Source: Onchocerca volvulus
Lineage: Eukaryota; Nematoda; Chromadorea; Rhabditida; Onchocercidae
Assembly: GCA_000499405.2 (NCBI GenBank)
Contig: HG738138.1
Coordinates: 16,779,054-16,843,053, forward strand
Direction: 5' to 3'
Length of the DNA stretch: 64,000 nt
In this document: piece by piece, positions 1 through 13,362 of the stretch
Layout: each line of letters starts with the position of its first letter
Position numbering within the stretch: position 1 is the stretch's first letter
Position numbers and translations under genes: made by a program
Notes under the pieces: model-generated
The model's database searches: none
What the model saw: the letters and a program-made list of their open reading frames with translations, nothing else
What the model was told of the DNA's origin: nothing

Positions 1-2130
1 CTATGTGAAAGGAATTAATCAACGAAACTTTTGAACATATTACTGTAACTCCCCATCACTCCATGAAATATTTTTTGCGCTTCAATATTACTTATTGTAA
101 ACAAATATGCTATTTTTAATGAATAATAAAAATTTTAAAGTTATTTGATAACTTAATACTTACGGTCATTATTCAAGTATTCAAGTTCAAACAAGCATTA
201 TCAAAATGATTAAGAGAAATGATTTTGACAACAAATATCTTCAAATTTAATCAGTCATAAATACGTGAAAAAATTATAAGTAGTTAAATTTGACTTCAGA
301 AATTATAACATTCAATTCGTTTTTCTGCAAACCAATTATTATAATCTTTTTTTTCAAATTTAAAAATATGGTCATTGTAAAATAGTTTGGATGAAGAAAT
401 GGTTGATTGCTCGCCTGTCGAATTCTATTCTTGTTTAGAACTTACATTCAAGTTTAAACATTTAATCCGACAGCTGGCATTGAATGATGTTTTCTTTGCC
501 AGGAAAAAAAATCGATCAATCGTCGTATTTGGTATAAAATTTTTTATCCATTTGAAAATGAAAAACCGGTCAACTATAATCATCATAATTAATATATCTT
601 TTCACTTATATTATTTCTGGTTAGCTGTATCTTTCTATTAGTATCATTTCTGATTTCTAATGATATCATTCCTGATTAGCTATACCTTTCTATTTGTGCC
701 ATTCCTAATTAGTAATCATTCCCGATTTCTACTCATTGTCATTCCTGAATAACTATTTCTTTCTATTTGTATCATTTCTAATTCCTATTTATATTATTCC
801 ACATTAAAATTGAATTTTATCAAACTCAACTTTCCATTTTCTTTTTTTTATCAATAAAGTATTGAAGTAAAACTAGGGATCATCATTTTCCAACATTCCC
901 TTTTCAGTTTGATAAGGATGACAAAGTTAATACATATCGAGATAACTTTCCCAAGACGGTATCAATTGTTCGGTTCATTGAATATCTTTACCTTTTTACC
1001 GGTACATCCTAAAATTCCTACAAAATTATATGCTATTTGTCACTGATGAATGACAAATCTGTGACGTAATTTCTTGTCATCCTCCTTGCGACCAAACTTC
1101 AAATCCGTTACTTTTCAGTAAGATAGCGACCACAAATATTCTTGGCTCATTCTTGTCTCTTAATTGGATATGCAATTGTGCGAAACTGAATGATGTAATA
1201 TCAATTTACATTACAATGCAAATGTTACATTTAATCTCCAGAAATTTATTAGTTCAAGGATTTATAAGTTATCATTATCACTTACAAGTCATCATAATTT
1301 TATTCCTCGTTCATTAAAGGCAACTGCAAAGAAAGCAAAATTAAAATGAATTTGAAATCTGAGGAAAAATCTTATTTGATTTGTTAACAATAAAATTTGT
1401 GAATAGTGATCAGTTAATTTATTACTAATTAGCAGTATTACTATTTATTTACTTATTTATTTACTAATAATTTAACATCAAATTTAAATTACCTATCAAA
1501 TAAATTATTAGTCAACTAATTCTGTTGATAATTCGCTTCCTATATTTATTTCTTCCTCGGTGAAATATCTTTGAAACTGATAATATAACGAAATGATAGC
1601 AATCTTAGTGATATATCGATACTTTGAAAAAAAAGCACTTCAAAATATTCCGTCTAATTAATAAAACAATTTAGCTTAGACCAAATTTTGCGTCTGGATA
1701 CCTTCAATAAGTACATTTCCCTCGAATCATTGATGACAGAATTTGAAGAAAAATACCAAGATGAATAATTCAGAGAGAAAGAAAAAAAAAAGAAGAAGAG
1801 GGAGAATCCTGAAATTTCAAATTAATCAATTTCAGGATGCTTTGGTTCGGTAAAAAGCTATAATTATAAATGAATGTTTTTTTGTCGTACAAACCATCTC
1901 GTTACACTTCATTAGTCGCATATTTTACCGGCACCTAAAGAACTTTTTTTCACTATTCCATCGTTGGAAGATGACGGATAATCTTCACACACAGGTCGTA
2001 ATTAACGTATTAGTTAACATTTTCTATGCCTCGTGTCTATTTCCACTTTTCCTCTCAGGTAGCTCTTAAAAGCATCCATCTAAATTGTACCTTTAACCTT
2101 TTCATCACCTTTCAATACTATAATCATTGA

Positions 2131-2404
2131 TCAGAATGAAAAGTCTAATCTGTAAGTTACTCCACTAGTAAGCTCTAAAAATTGTTGCCATTACAATTTC
2201 AATAGTTTGGGAAAAATTAGCAACGAAAATTGATAATTATTATCATTCAATGCCATTTAGAGTTTGCTGAACTTTTAATGGTAACAATTTAATCATTGTA
2301 TAGAATAAGAAGTCTAAGCTGTAAATTACTCGTTCAGCAAACTCTAAAAATCTTTATCATTACAATTTCAATAATGTGGGAAAAATTAGCAACGAAAATT
2401 GATA
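2131..2404. repeat. Diverged tandem duplication, about 105-bp unit
   Basis: Two copies lie at about 2131-2236 and 2300-2404. They share in the same order the blocks AAGTCTAA, CTGTAA, TTACTC, CTCTAAAAAT, ATTACAATTTCAATA and GGGAAAAATTAGCAACGAAA. A weaker partial third copy of the last block is near 2683-2725. The pattern shows local duplication of non-coding DNA; no function is evident. Confidence 0.75.
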
Positions 2405-3219
2405 TTTAATACAAATATTTTAATTGAAATCATTTTAAAAATGAGAGGAAAAACAATCGAAAACGGTTCCGAAATGTATTTATATCATCTTCAGTGAAAA
2501 TTATAAGATTTCCGTTAAAAAATGTCGGCAAAACTAATAGGAATGAAATAGATCAAAGATACGAAACGAATGAAAAGACATGTCTAAAAAATGACAATTA
2601 ATTGATTTAGCTAGCATTATCGAGAATGTTACCGGATTTTTTTGACCTAAATTAGTACAAAAACGTCATCTGTAACTAATTAACAATTATGCTAATGTAG
2701 GAGAAAAATTAGACGAAAATCAGTTAAACAAACAAAAATTACATAATGCTGAAGCTATATTAGAGCTAAAACTTATCCAGATGGTCATCAGATTTAATCC
2801 TTGATCAATGTCAAGAAAAAAAAAGGAAAAAATATTTTAATTTACAAATTTTCACAAAATATTTGCTTGTTTTATCAATAAATTATTCGAATTTTTCTAT
2901 CACAACTATATTATCATGCTTGTTTGCTTTTAGACTTAAATAGCTTTCGTTACTTTTTATTTATTTTGTCTTTTTTTCCATACTTTTTGATGAGATTGAA
3001 AGTAATAGAAATTGGTAAACTTTATTTGGCATTTACTCGATTTAATTTTTATTTTTTTATTTTTTTTTTTTTTTTTTTTGTTGTTGGCTGCTCTTTAAAT
3101 GAACCATTATGTGGAATATATTTACAAATGTTTTTTGATTGTAATTATATCTTCTTTTCTAATTAATGATTGCAAATAATTGATTTGTTCACAAATAATT
3201 ACTTCTTTACGAAAGGTTT

Positions 3220-3490
3220 GTGGGCAATAAAATATGCTAAAAAGCACTTCACACCGTACTACGATCTTTTCATATCCCTTGGCTGGCACTTTATATCCTT
3301 GGCTCCTTGGCCAGCTAGCAATCGAAAGAAAGAGCTTGAAGGCCTATTAAAAAGAAAAGAAAAGATTGACTTAATGGCCTATAAGCTAGGCTGCCATATG
3401 CAAATTTCACACGGTAGTCATCCTTATATTCCTTCTCTAAATTCCAGCCAAATAATATGTGTAAAAGATGATGAGCTAATTTAAGGCCAT
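3220..3490. other. Less AT-rich island with open frames on both strands, origin unknown
   Basis: This stretch is visibly richer in G and C than the surrounding DNA and contains words such as TTGGCTGGCA and GGCCAGCTAGC. It is open over most of its length on the plus strand (3170-3484, 104 codons) and over part on the minus strand (3315-3497). I recognise neither translation. It could be an exon of an unknown gene, a relic of inserted foreign DNA or chance. Confidence 0.25.
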
Positions 3491-3730
3491 CAATCAAGCA
3501 AGACTAATTTGTTGATTAAAATATGTCATTATTACTATTATTATCATCATTATTGTTGACAAAGATTATTAGTAATTAGTTATCCATTATTATTACCAAT
3601 ACTAATTAGTTGTATTTCATTTTCAATACTTGGTCAATTCTTCCTTTTAACTTCTCATCTTATAAATTAAGACGAAATTATTCAGTGTTTTAACTTTTCT
3701 GCTGTATACTTATGGGCTTCAAATTTACAG

Positions 3731-3799
3731 TGCAAATATACGCATTTGACGTAAGTAAAATCCAACATATGCATTTTATGTCAAATGCGAATATTTGCA
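3731..3799. ncRNA. Candidate hairpin RNA (miRNA-precursor-like inverted repeat)
   Basis: Arms 3731-3750 and 3780-3799 are reverse complements over 20 bp with one mismatch (A versus T in the middle of the 5' arm), separated by a 29-nt loop. Arm and loop lengths suit a short miRNA precursor. The arms are about a third G+C in very AT-rich DNA. I do not recognise a known mature miRNA in either arm, and an imperfect palindrome from a small mobile element would look alike. Expression is unknown. Confidence 0.35.
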
Positions 3800-5380
3800 A
3801 ATAATTCGCCCCAGTACTTTTAAATTGAAGATTTTTTCCAAGCTATAAGGATAATTAGGTAATTTCTTATAATTGTTACGTTTATTTGTATGATAAACAA
3901 AAACGAAAAACCTTCCACCATTTCTTTCATTACTATGTAAAAAATTTCTCTTAAATTTAAAAATGGTTTTTTTTTTTTTTTCTTTTGACGTATTTTCCTT
4001 GAAATTTCGAAAAATTATTCATGTAGACGTAGGAAGAAATGAAAAATGAATAAATAATATTTATAATTGAAAAATTTTTTGAATTATATAAATTTATGAT
4101 AAAAATAAGAAAAGAAAAAAATTCAAAATTAAATGGTTAAAAATGAATAAACAAAATGAAAGAGATGATAAAAGATAGAGAGGGGAGAGAAGGGGAGGGA
4201 GGGTTTGAAATAGGGAAGGAAAGAGACAGAGAGGGAAGAGAAAAGAGATAATCGTATACATCGGATATATTCGATTGAAATAATAACTTTGCCATTACGA
4301 CAGAATATTAAATTGAAAAAATATTAGTATATCAATTAAAAATGAGTACAAAAGTTTCCATTGAAAACTTTGATTGTACAAAAAAAAATTTTAATTTTCT
4401 CAATACAAATTTTTCTGGAATTAACGATGTAATCAGTTAGTTTTAATTTAAATTCAAATTCAAAAAGGGCTAGAAGTAATAGATATAAAAATAGCACTGA
4501 TTAGACATGAATTCATGTCATCCATTTCATTCATTCATTCATATTATTATATTTTTGATGAGTCAATAATGCAAATTTTACTCCTCAATTAAGGCTAAAA
4601 TTTTATTTAGCACTAAAATAATGATTTAATGCATCAAAATAAAATTAATCAAAATTAAAATGATCTAAATTCAGTAGCAGCAGTTTTAAAATTAAATGCA
4701 AAATTGAGATAAATTGAATTTGAAATTATATTAAAATGTCGGCCACACACCGATTACTTCTTCCTCAATTGAGAAACAAACAAAGGGCAAACATATTTCA
4801 TTTGCATACAGATAAATTATTCTATGTGATAATGAATTACCGCACATTCATCGATTTTTTTTCTTTTTTTGTGATTTTGAGAATCTTTTGATAAAAATTG
4901 TTTTGTTTTTTTTAGTTTTTATTTTCTGCAAGGCAATTGTTAGGGAAAAGATAATGTTAGTATTATTTGTCTAAAAAGTTAATGTCATTCAACTTTTCTA
5001 GTAACAATTATCATTTTTTTCTTATTTCAGATTAATTTCAGAACAAATTAGTTGGAACAATAATAATGCAGTATCCGATTGAAATCTTTCCACACTATCA
5101 ATAATTTGTACTTATCAATATTATCAATTTATTGATTTAATTGAATAAATAAGCCAGCTTAAATTGTGACTTTAAAATCTCAATTTCAGTTTATATGAGA
5201 TTTCTTCTTCTTGAGAGATATAATTTTTTTTTTTCAACACTTCCAAATTGTTCCAGATCAATCCAAAATGTAAATGTTGATCGAAAGCATTGGTTTGTAA
5301 AAAATGTTCCACTAAGTTTATAAAGTCAATTTATCAACCTTTTCCTCTCCTCCTTTTCTTCTTTTCTTCCATCTTTCACA

Positions 5381-5381
<1 letters not shown>

Positions 5382-5442
<61 letters not shown>

Positions 5443-5450
5443 TATCATGA
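5382..5450. repeat. (ATC)n microsatellite
   Basis: About twenty uninterrupted TCA/ATC units, ending in an imperfect ATTATC. In frame they read as a polyhistidine run, which makes a spurious open frame here. Confidence 0.95.
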
Positions 5451-7537
5451 TCTCAATTCAATGTCGTGCTATAGTAGTAGTAGCAGCAGTTCAGTGTACA
5501 AAGTTTATACGATCCGGTATTAACCTACAATTGTAACTATTTGCCTCCTTTTTGTGTATTCAATCTTTATTTATACTTTTGCTTTTGTAATTTTGGGACA
5601 GCAAGAAGGATAGAATAAAATTTTCAAACATTCTCAAGTTTTTTTTTTTTTCACATTACTAAATAAAATATTTCAATGAATGAAATCAATAATGCTTTTC
5701 GCAATATCAAATTTTCAACAGAACATTAATACCAATACATGCATCATATTAAATTATACATTTCAAAATTTTCCTTAATTTTTATAAATTATTCTCCTTA
5801 AATTAATCATACTAATCCATAATAAATTATACAACTCAAATTTTTCTATTTTTTGTTTCAACTGCAAATTAGTCTCTTCAAATTAATCATATCATACTTT
5901 TATCTTATCTTTATCTTGCGTTGTCTTTGCATAACATTAATATTTTATTTAAGTTAACATTACGTCTTTTATTTTACTTTCTTCTGATAATATGATAATA
6001 ATATTTTAAATAAAATCATATTTTTTAATTTTTTATAAACTATTATTCAATTATGATTCGATATTCATTATAATAAATTTCGATGTACAATTATCAGAGT
6101 GAAAAATGACATTAAAATAAAAGAGAATTCCTACGGTAATTTCGAAATATTTTCAATTCCATCATGCGCATCCCATATTCATTCTTAAAATTGGACATTT
6201 TTTTTTTAAATATCATTTTTTCTAATTTTTGTTGAAAAAAAAAGTAAGCAACTATGGGAATAACTTGGATGAACATTTTGATATCCGCTATTATTGGTTA
6301 GGCTTTTTTCTTTTCGAAATATGTCTAATAAAATTGCTTTAAATTTTACCGTAATAAAAAATTTTTTTAGCTCCTTAGCTACAATTTTTTTTTCTCTAAA
6401 CAAAGTGTATCAAAAACCTAGCTGTTACATACATAAAATATAAAGCTCTAACGTAAGAGGAAGCATTTAACCATCTAATATCCAATTGGTTTATTTTAAC
6501 TTTTAAATTTAAAAACTTTAGTTTAATTTTTTGAAATAATCGATGAAATAAATCAAATAACACTTATTTGCTTTACGAAAAAAAGAAAAAACAACTTTGG
6601 CCCAATTTTTTGTTATTTAAAAATATCAGATTTTTTTTCAAAAAAAATTTTTAAAAAATAAAATAAAGTGTGTTAAATGTATAGATATTTGCATGTATCT
6701 GCGGACAATATCAAATTTGAGCAATCCTGAAGTACTATTTTGGATGAATTAATTGAAGTACTCTTCTGCAAATCGATATAATCCGATCAAAATAAGCCAA
6801 CTAATTTGTTAAATCAAAAAAATATCCATACTGACAAAAAAGAAACAAAACAAGAAAAAACAAACACCAATATTCAAATTGATTCAGTTTCTTTTTTCAA
6901 AATATTCTATCATCATTTCATTTCTGTCATAAATCATTCAATCTCTCTTCTTTTTTACTTTTTTTATTTCACTCTCTGTTTGGAAAACAAATCCCTCTAT
7001 CAATCTCGATTTATTAGGTAGTTAGTTAGTAGATAAGTTGTTGATATACCTGTTCCTATCATTTCATCATCATCAGCCGTCAATTTCTGCATAACAATAG
7101 GGTGGAATTGTTGTTTGGTCTGAACAAAGTGATAGAATTGGAATAAAATAAATGATTTGGTTTGAAGTGTGCGAGTGTTGGAGGAAGTGATGAATTGGAA
7201 GTATTTTATCTGTCCCTCTCTTCAATTCACCTTTCTTTTCCTCTTCCTCTTCCTCCTATTTATTCCATTTCAGTCGTTTTCAAACTTCTCTTCCTTCAAC
7301 GCCAATTTCATGCAACTCAATTTTATATTGATGTTTGTAACAATTGACAATTCATATCATCAAAATTTATGTCAAGATCTCTGAGAGAAGGTTGGTGATA
7401 GTATAGTAGTAGCAGAAGTTTTGATGGGTAAGAGATGATGCGGGGGAGGAAAAGGGGAGAAATAGGGAAATGAACCATTATTGGAAGGAAGGGTTAATTT
7501 TACTACGGTAGCTCAAGGGACTGCTCATCATTATTAT

Positions 7538-7570
7538 TATCATCACCATCATCATCATCATCATCATCAT
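7538..7570. repeat. Short (ATC)n microsatellite
   Basis: A short run of CATCAT units in AT-rich DNA, of the same type as the longer run near 5.4 kb. Confidence 0.85.
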
Positions 7571-8874
7571 TTATCGAGTAACAAATTTGTTATCATTCTG
7601 ATGAACTACCTCATTTATATATTTTAAACACAATGAAAACCAGCTTTTGTATTGCAATTTCAACATGCACACATGCACACGCACACACGTATACAGAAGG
7701 ATATATGTACTTATATGAAACGATTTATAAGCGTACGTATTACTATGCGAATAGTAATTATGCGACGACGACAATCACAGTTATTTTGTTGCTGCCGAGC
7801 TCTAACGAGTTCTGATGAGTTCTCTATCATACCAATTATTGATGAATGTTAATTAAACTTTGCCATATCGAATTGTTTACCAAGTGCTAATTAAATTTTT
7901 TATATTTGATGACATTTTGCAAAATAATTATTGCTAGGAATCATTTTTTTATTGTTGTTCAAATTACTGTCAAATCAAGTTGCTGTTGCTAGTACTGCTG
8001 CAGTAACAATTGATATGTTATTCTTGTTGCTACAATAAGTAGAATTATTATTGGCACGTAATTATTGTTAGGATCAATATTATTTTAAATAATGAGGAGC
8101 TAATAATCGTAGAGAAAGAATTTTGCCAACAATGAAAAGGATAGAAAAAAATTTAGAAAAATAAGATTATGATTGCTGATTGTGTACATTTATTACATTA
8201 CGATAGAAATGAAGATTTGAAGCAACAGATAGCACGTTACTTATTAGAACGAAGATTTGAAGTGATTTTTAAACTTAGCAATTATTTAAGGTATTTGGGC
8301 AATAATTATTTTTATGGATTTTTTTTTTTCATATTTGTAAGATGATAATTTCGTGATATATATTTGCGAATAATTACGAAACATTAATTAATATAATTTT
8401 AGTCTTTTTCTCTTCCATCTTCTTATCATTTTCTGTAATATAAAATTATTGTCACTAATCAATCTATCATAACATTCTACTAAGAATTTTTAAATTGATA
8501 TTAAAATAAAAACACAATATTAAAATAAAACTAAAAGAATATAGAGTAAAAAATACTTAAATCCACGATTATTTTATTAAGCATTGACATTATTATTTTG
8601 CAATAATTAATGTGATAATTGTCATTATTTTGCAAATCTTTTATAAGTATTTTTTCATTTTTATGAAATATTTATAACTATTATTTTAAAAAAGAAAAAA
8701 AAAAGATTTTTCAAAATCAAGTAAATTTAAGTAATATTTGAATAAGTCACTATAATCTAACTCCATCAAATTAAACAAATTTTAATTAAACATAGGAAAA
8801 TGTCTGATAATTACGAGACGAAAATATTTGGGAAAAAAAGAACAGAAAATTTTAAGAAAAGAATAAAGAATAAT

Positions 8875-9050
8875 AATATTAATTATTATTATTATAAATA
8901 TTACTACTATTATTATTTTAATTATAATTATAATTATTATTCTTGAATGATAATAACTATTGTTATTGTAATTTTGTTTTTACTAATAACTATAATTATA
9001 ATTATAATCGTGATAATTATTGTTATTAAATGATAATAACTATTATTATT

Positions 9051-9097
<47 letters not shown>

Positions 9098-9130
9098 GCA
9101 ACAATAATAATGACAATAATAATAAATACC
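8875..9130. repeat. ATT/TTA-rich simple repeat block
   Basis: This block is made almost only of A and T in degenerate ATT, TTA and ATAATT units. It includes a clean (TTA)n run at about 9053-9097. It gives a spurious polyasparagine frame on the minus strand. Confidence 0.9.
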
Positions 9131-9320
9131 TTTCGAAATATATAGAAATATCGAAATACTTAAATAGGAATAAAGAATAGTAAATGTGTGTATTTGTATT
9201 CCATCCATCCATCTTATACATTCACTTTTCTTTAAGTTTACTTTTCATGCACTATACATATATGCAAAATCAATATACTCCATCTAAAGCTCATATGTAA
9301 ATAAAACTCGATAAAGAATA

Positions 9321-9655
9321 TTAAGATATAGTAGCAGTATTCGGGAAAAATATCCTATAATACTAAACTCCCAATAATTTCCTAAATCACTGATCAGTGA
9401 TCGATTCATTTAGCGGAATTGCTTGATCAACTATCGATTAGCAAATGAATGCTCCGGTTTGTTTCATTTTGAATAATTGGAGAAAATAAAAGTAATAAGA
9501 GCATAGATTAGACAATTAAGATAGAAATATCTTGCAGTATTAAACTTTCAATAGTTTCTTTAAATTAGTTCATGATTGGCTGATTGATCAGTTATCGATT
9601 ACCTGACGCATGATTTTTAATTGTGTAAATTTGAACAATTGAGAAAAATGAAAAT
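9321..9655. repeat. Diverged tandem duplication, about 190-bp unit
   Basis: Two related segments, about 9325-9490 and 9515-9655, share in order GCAGTATT, a TAAACT..CAATA..TTTC block, TGATCA, TATCGATTA and AATTG.GAAAA. Similarity is patchy, so this is an old duplication of non-coding DNA. A palindromic TCACTGATCAGTGA lies in the first copy. Confidence 0.55.
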
Positions 9656-9839
9656 AAAAAAGAAGAAAAATTGTAGAGTTGAGAGGGAGAGAAAAATAAA
9701 AAAATGATATGATTGTGAAAAAAATTAGTGATAACAGATAAATAATTGGAATTGATCCAAATGTATGAATGTAAAAATATAGATTCTAGTTTTAAAGTTT
9801 ATCAAACCATCCGGGAAAAGACACCTTTGAAGGACTAAA

Positions 9840-10060
9840 TAGGAGAGTCAGGGTGGGACAATGCGACATTTTACCAGTGTGAGACTATTTTGCGGGTAAA
9901 ATAAATTCACGTTAAGTCTCTTAACGAACGGATCAGCCGGCTGGGCTCCGACAACGATCTTGATTAGCCGTTGTTAAGCTGCTTTCAGTATCCTTTTTCA
10001 TCTTTTCCTTTGTAAGCTCTTCTTATTTTACCGCTGTTTCACGGCTCTTCCCTTCATCCG
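9840..10060. other. Less AT-rich non-coding island with small hairpins
   Basis: Around 9930-9975 the sequence is unusually G+C-rich for its surroundings (AGCCGGCTGGGCTCCG). It contains a perfect 7-bp stem with a 3-nt loop (CGTTAAG-TCT-CTTAACG, 9911-9927) and a second 6-bp stem (ACAACG/CGTTGT, about 9951-9976). No frame is convincingly coding and it does not fold as a tRNA. It could be a conserved control element or a structured RNA. Confidence 0.25.
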
Positions 10061-13000
10061 TTTAAAATTTGGCTTAATTTCAAGAAATAAGTAAATAAAC
10101 AAAGAAATGATAATCTTCATTGGTAGTATAATATGCAATTAATCATCCTTATCATTTAAGTATAAAATTTTAGTTTAACTTATTCGTTCCAATTAGCTAT
10201 AACCTTATTAGTCAATCAAAGTATATTATACTGCAAATAACAAAGTATGGAATATTTTGACCATATCATCGAATGCAATCGGTACTTTGACCATATCATT
10301 AGCAGGATAATATCTTTTGATCGATAATTATTTTTTACTTATTTTAAATAGATTTCCCCAGCCTATTGCTATAATAAATTAATGACGATACTATTTTTTT
10401 GTCTACAGGTCTTTTTTGTCACTTTTAGAAATCTGTGAAATGAGTTTAACGTGAACGAAACGTACGCTGAAAACAGTAAAATGTAAATTAGTTTATATTC
10501 ATCAATTGAAAAATAATAAATGAATATAAAAATTCATTCCACTCGTTCAGTAATAAAAAGTTTTTAAGTAGCTATCTTTTACAGAAATATTACAAAAATT
10601 TTGTTTATAAATTTGTTGATATATAGTGGAATTAAATTTGATAATTTACAATCATTTCAAATTAAATTATAATCGAAATATTATGCGTAGCGTTATCTGA
10701 CTTGTTTCTGTAACACTGAATTTGAATCATTGATTATTTCATAATGATAAAAAAGAAAATGGTATCGATGAATTCTGCAAATTCTGATTATCATTAAATA
10801 GTGATTTTGCTTCTTTATGGTTTTAGTTATTGAAATGCGATTAACAGATTGAATTAATAGAATTCATGATTAACTTGATTTAATTGAAGTAAATATGACT
10901 ATAATTTAATAAATCATAAATTTAAATAAGCGATAAGTAGGTAATTTCATGATTCATTTTTTTTTTTAAATCTTCGATATCTCAATTAGGATCATGATCG
11001 ATTTTAAATTATAATATTATGTTTTAGAACTCGTTATAATTTCTGTTCACAACAATTTATCTGAAAAAAAAAAAAAAAACCAAGTTTTTCATTCTTCGTG
11101 ATAAATTTTGTTTTGTATCACAATATTATGCAAATTTTTAGCAATTCAGGTAAATTAATCTGGATAATTTAATTAATCTAGTTAATGCAAAACAAATCAT
11201 TTGCAAGGAACAACGTTCTTGAAGATGTAAAAGAATGTATTTTTGAAATTATGAAATTATTATAAATAAATGCTCATTGCTAAACAATTAATATTATTAT
11301 TATTATTTTGAATAAAGTACCAATCATTCAGTTGCAAAATTAGTTTTATTCTCAATTAAATTGAAGGAAATTTATAAATTTTTCATTTTAAACATTATGA
11401 AAAACTTTTCCTTTAAGATTTCTAACAACTGTAATATTTGCATCAACAAATTCTTTCCCTATTAGTTTCATTTCTTCAGTTTTTTACATGAATTAAGATT
11501 TAATTATATCACTTTTGAGAATCGATAAAATGAGAACTTTCCATTTCAAATATTGGCCATTGCTTTTATTACTTATTTATAATAAGTTATTCTTCTGCAA
11601 AAACTACAAAATAATTACAAAATGATATGCATGCTGAAATTATAGAACATATCGAAGTTTTATTCTTTTTGATTTATAAACTTGAAATTCGATAAATATT
11701 AATAATAAAATTATATTATGTGAATGATTATTACTCTAAACTAAACATAGCAATGATGGATGCAAGTTGAAGTTTTAATAAATTTCATACTGACATGAAA
11801 TTATCAAACTTTGACTCATCTCATTTTATGGTGTTTTGTATAAATAAATAAATAAAAAAAAAAAAAAAAGGAGGGAGGGAGATGATAATACGGATTAAAA
11901 TAATTATTATTGCAGATATAATTTCCGGAAGAACCGGAAGAATGCATAAATTTGCATAATTATCAATTATACGACACTCACCTCAATCATTTGCCACAAA
12001 TATTAGTCGACAGAGTATATATTTTAATATTTGTATGCTTGTATGTTTATTACTTGTCAACTTATTAATACTAAATCCACTTCATCCCCGCTCTTCTTCT
12101 ATTTCCCCGCCTACCCGCGGCTTTTTCGCTTTTTCCTTTTTTCCATTCATCGTTGTCACACTTCAGATTTGTCATCTTTCAGGATAGATTTGAGTACCAA
12201 TTTATAGGCAAAAGAGACAAATATCTATCAAACTCATCCTCAATACAAATTTAACCTTTTGATGTGTACCGGTGCTAAACGGTGCTAAGTTCATCGATAA
12301 TCATAACAATACACACACACGCATCGCTTTGTATATAAATCTTTCGTTTTTTCCTATATAATGTTGATATTTGTTTATTCCCGCAAAAGGAAAAAAGAAA
12401 AAAAAATGATGTTTGTTTATTTTTGTAAAAATGAACCTACCGGAAGTATTTAGCTAAGAAATTTAGGTAGAATATCTAGAATTCGACCAGTAAGTAAGGG
12501 AAGTAATTTAATAATAGGTCTTGGATCAAAAATATTTAATTAGAAAATTTATGATGAATATTTAGAATTTTGTCAAACGATAAGTTAATTTAAGTGACTA
12601 AACTTGGAGGAGAACTTTGAAATGTGAAAGAAATGCAAGAGTGATTTCAAATTAGGAGAGAGAGTGAGGGAGAAAGAATTATTTCTCGGAAAAATTTCGA
12701 GAATATGATGTGTCACTTCAAAAGTATCAATACTCAGAAATATTTAACCGAAGTATCAAATATACTCACAAATTGTCTTTTTATGAATATTTTTAAAGAA
12801 AACGAAGTAATATTGATATTCAATACGGTTAATTTGCATTTTCATGAATCCTTATATATTCCTGAAATCCTAGATGTTTATGAATTCATATTTATTGCAA
12901 AAATTCTTATTTACTTAAAGAGAAAAAACTTGAATTTCCAAATACTAATACGAATTCCTGTTTCGTAAATTCTTTAATTAAAAATTTGAGTTGAAATTTT

Positions 13001-13282
13001 ATAAATAAAAATGAAAACTTATAAATTCCTTATATATATTTCTTCCAAAAATATTTTTTCATTCATTTAAATTTTTTTGCATGAATCATTCATTAAATGA
13101 ACATAGTTTTGATACATTGATTTTATCAATTTATTTATACCACAAACATACACGCATATGCACAAACATACAGACATACACACATACACAGGCATACATT
13201 ATTATACTCTACGGAATTGTGCATAGGCTGTCGTAGGAATGCAATATCACCACATCCGATTGGTTGTCACATCATTGGGGAT

Positions 13283-13362
13283 GGGCAAAGGAGGAGGACG
13301 AGGAGGAGGAGGAGGAGGAGGAGGATGAGGAGGAGGAGGAGGAAGAGGAGGAGGAGGAGGTA
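13283..13362. repeat. GGA-rich purine tract
   Basis: About 80 nt of nearly pure purine, mainly GGA units, on the plus strand. Such tracts can form triplex or two-tier G-quadruplex structures. They also expand and contract by slippage. Confidence 0.9.

Noticed and set aside
5290..5523. 77-codon open frame with a polyhistidine run
   Set aside because: It is produced by the (ATC)n microsatellite; no splice context or similarity.
12705..12968. 87-codon open frame, plus strand
   Set aside because: Low-complexity I/F/N-rich translation, no trans-splice acceptor or partner exon, no recognisable motif.
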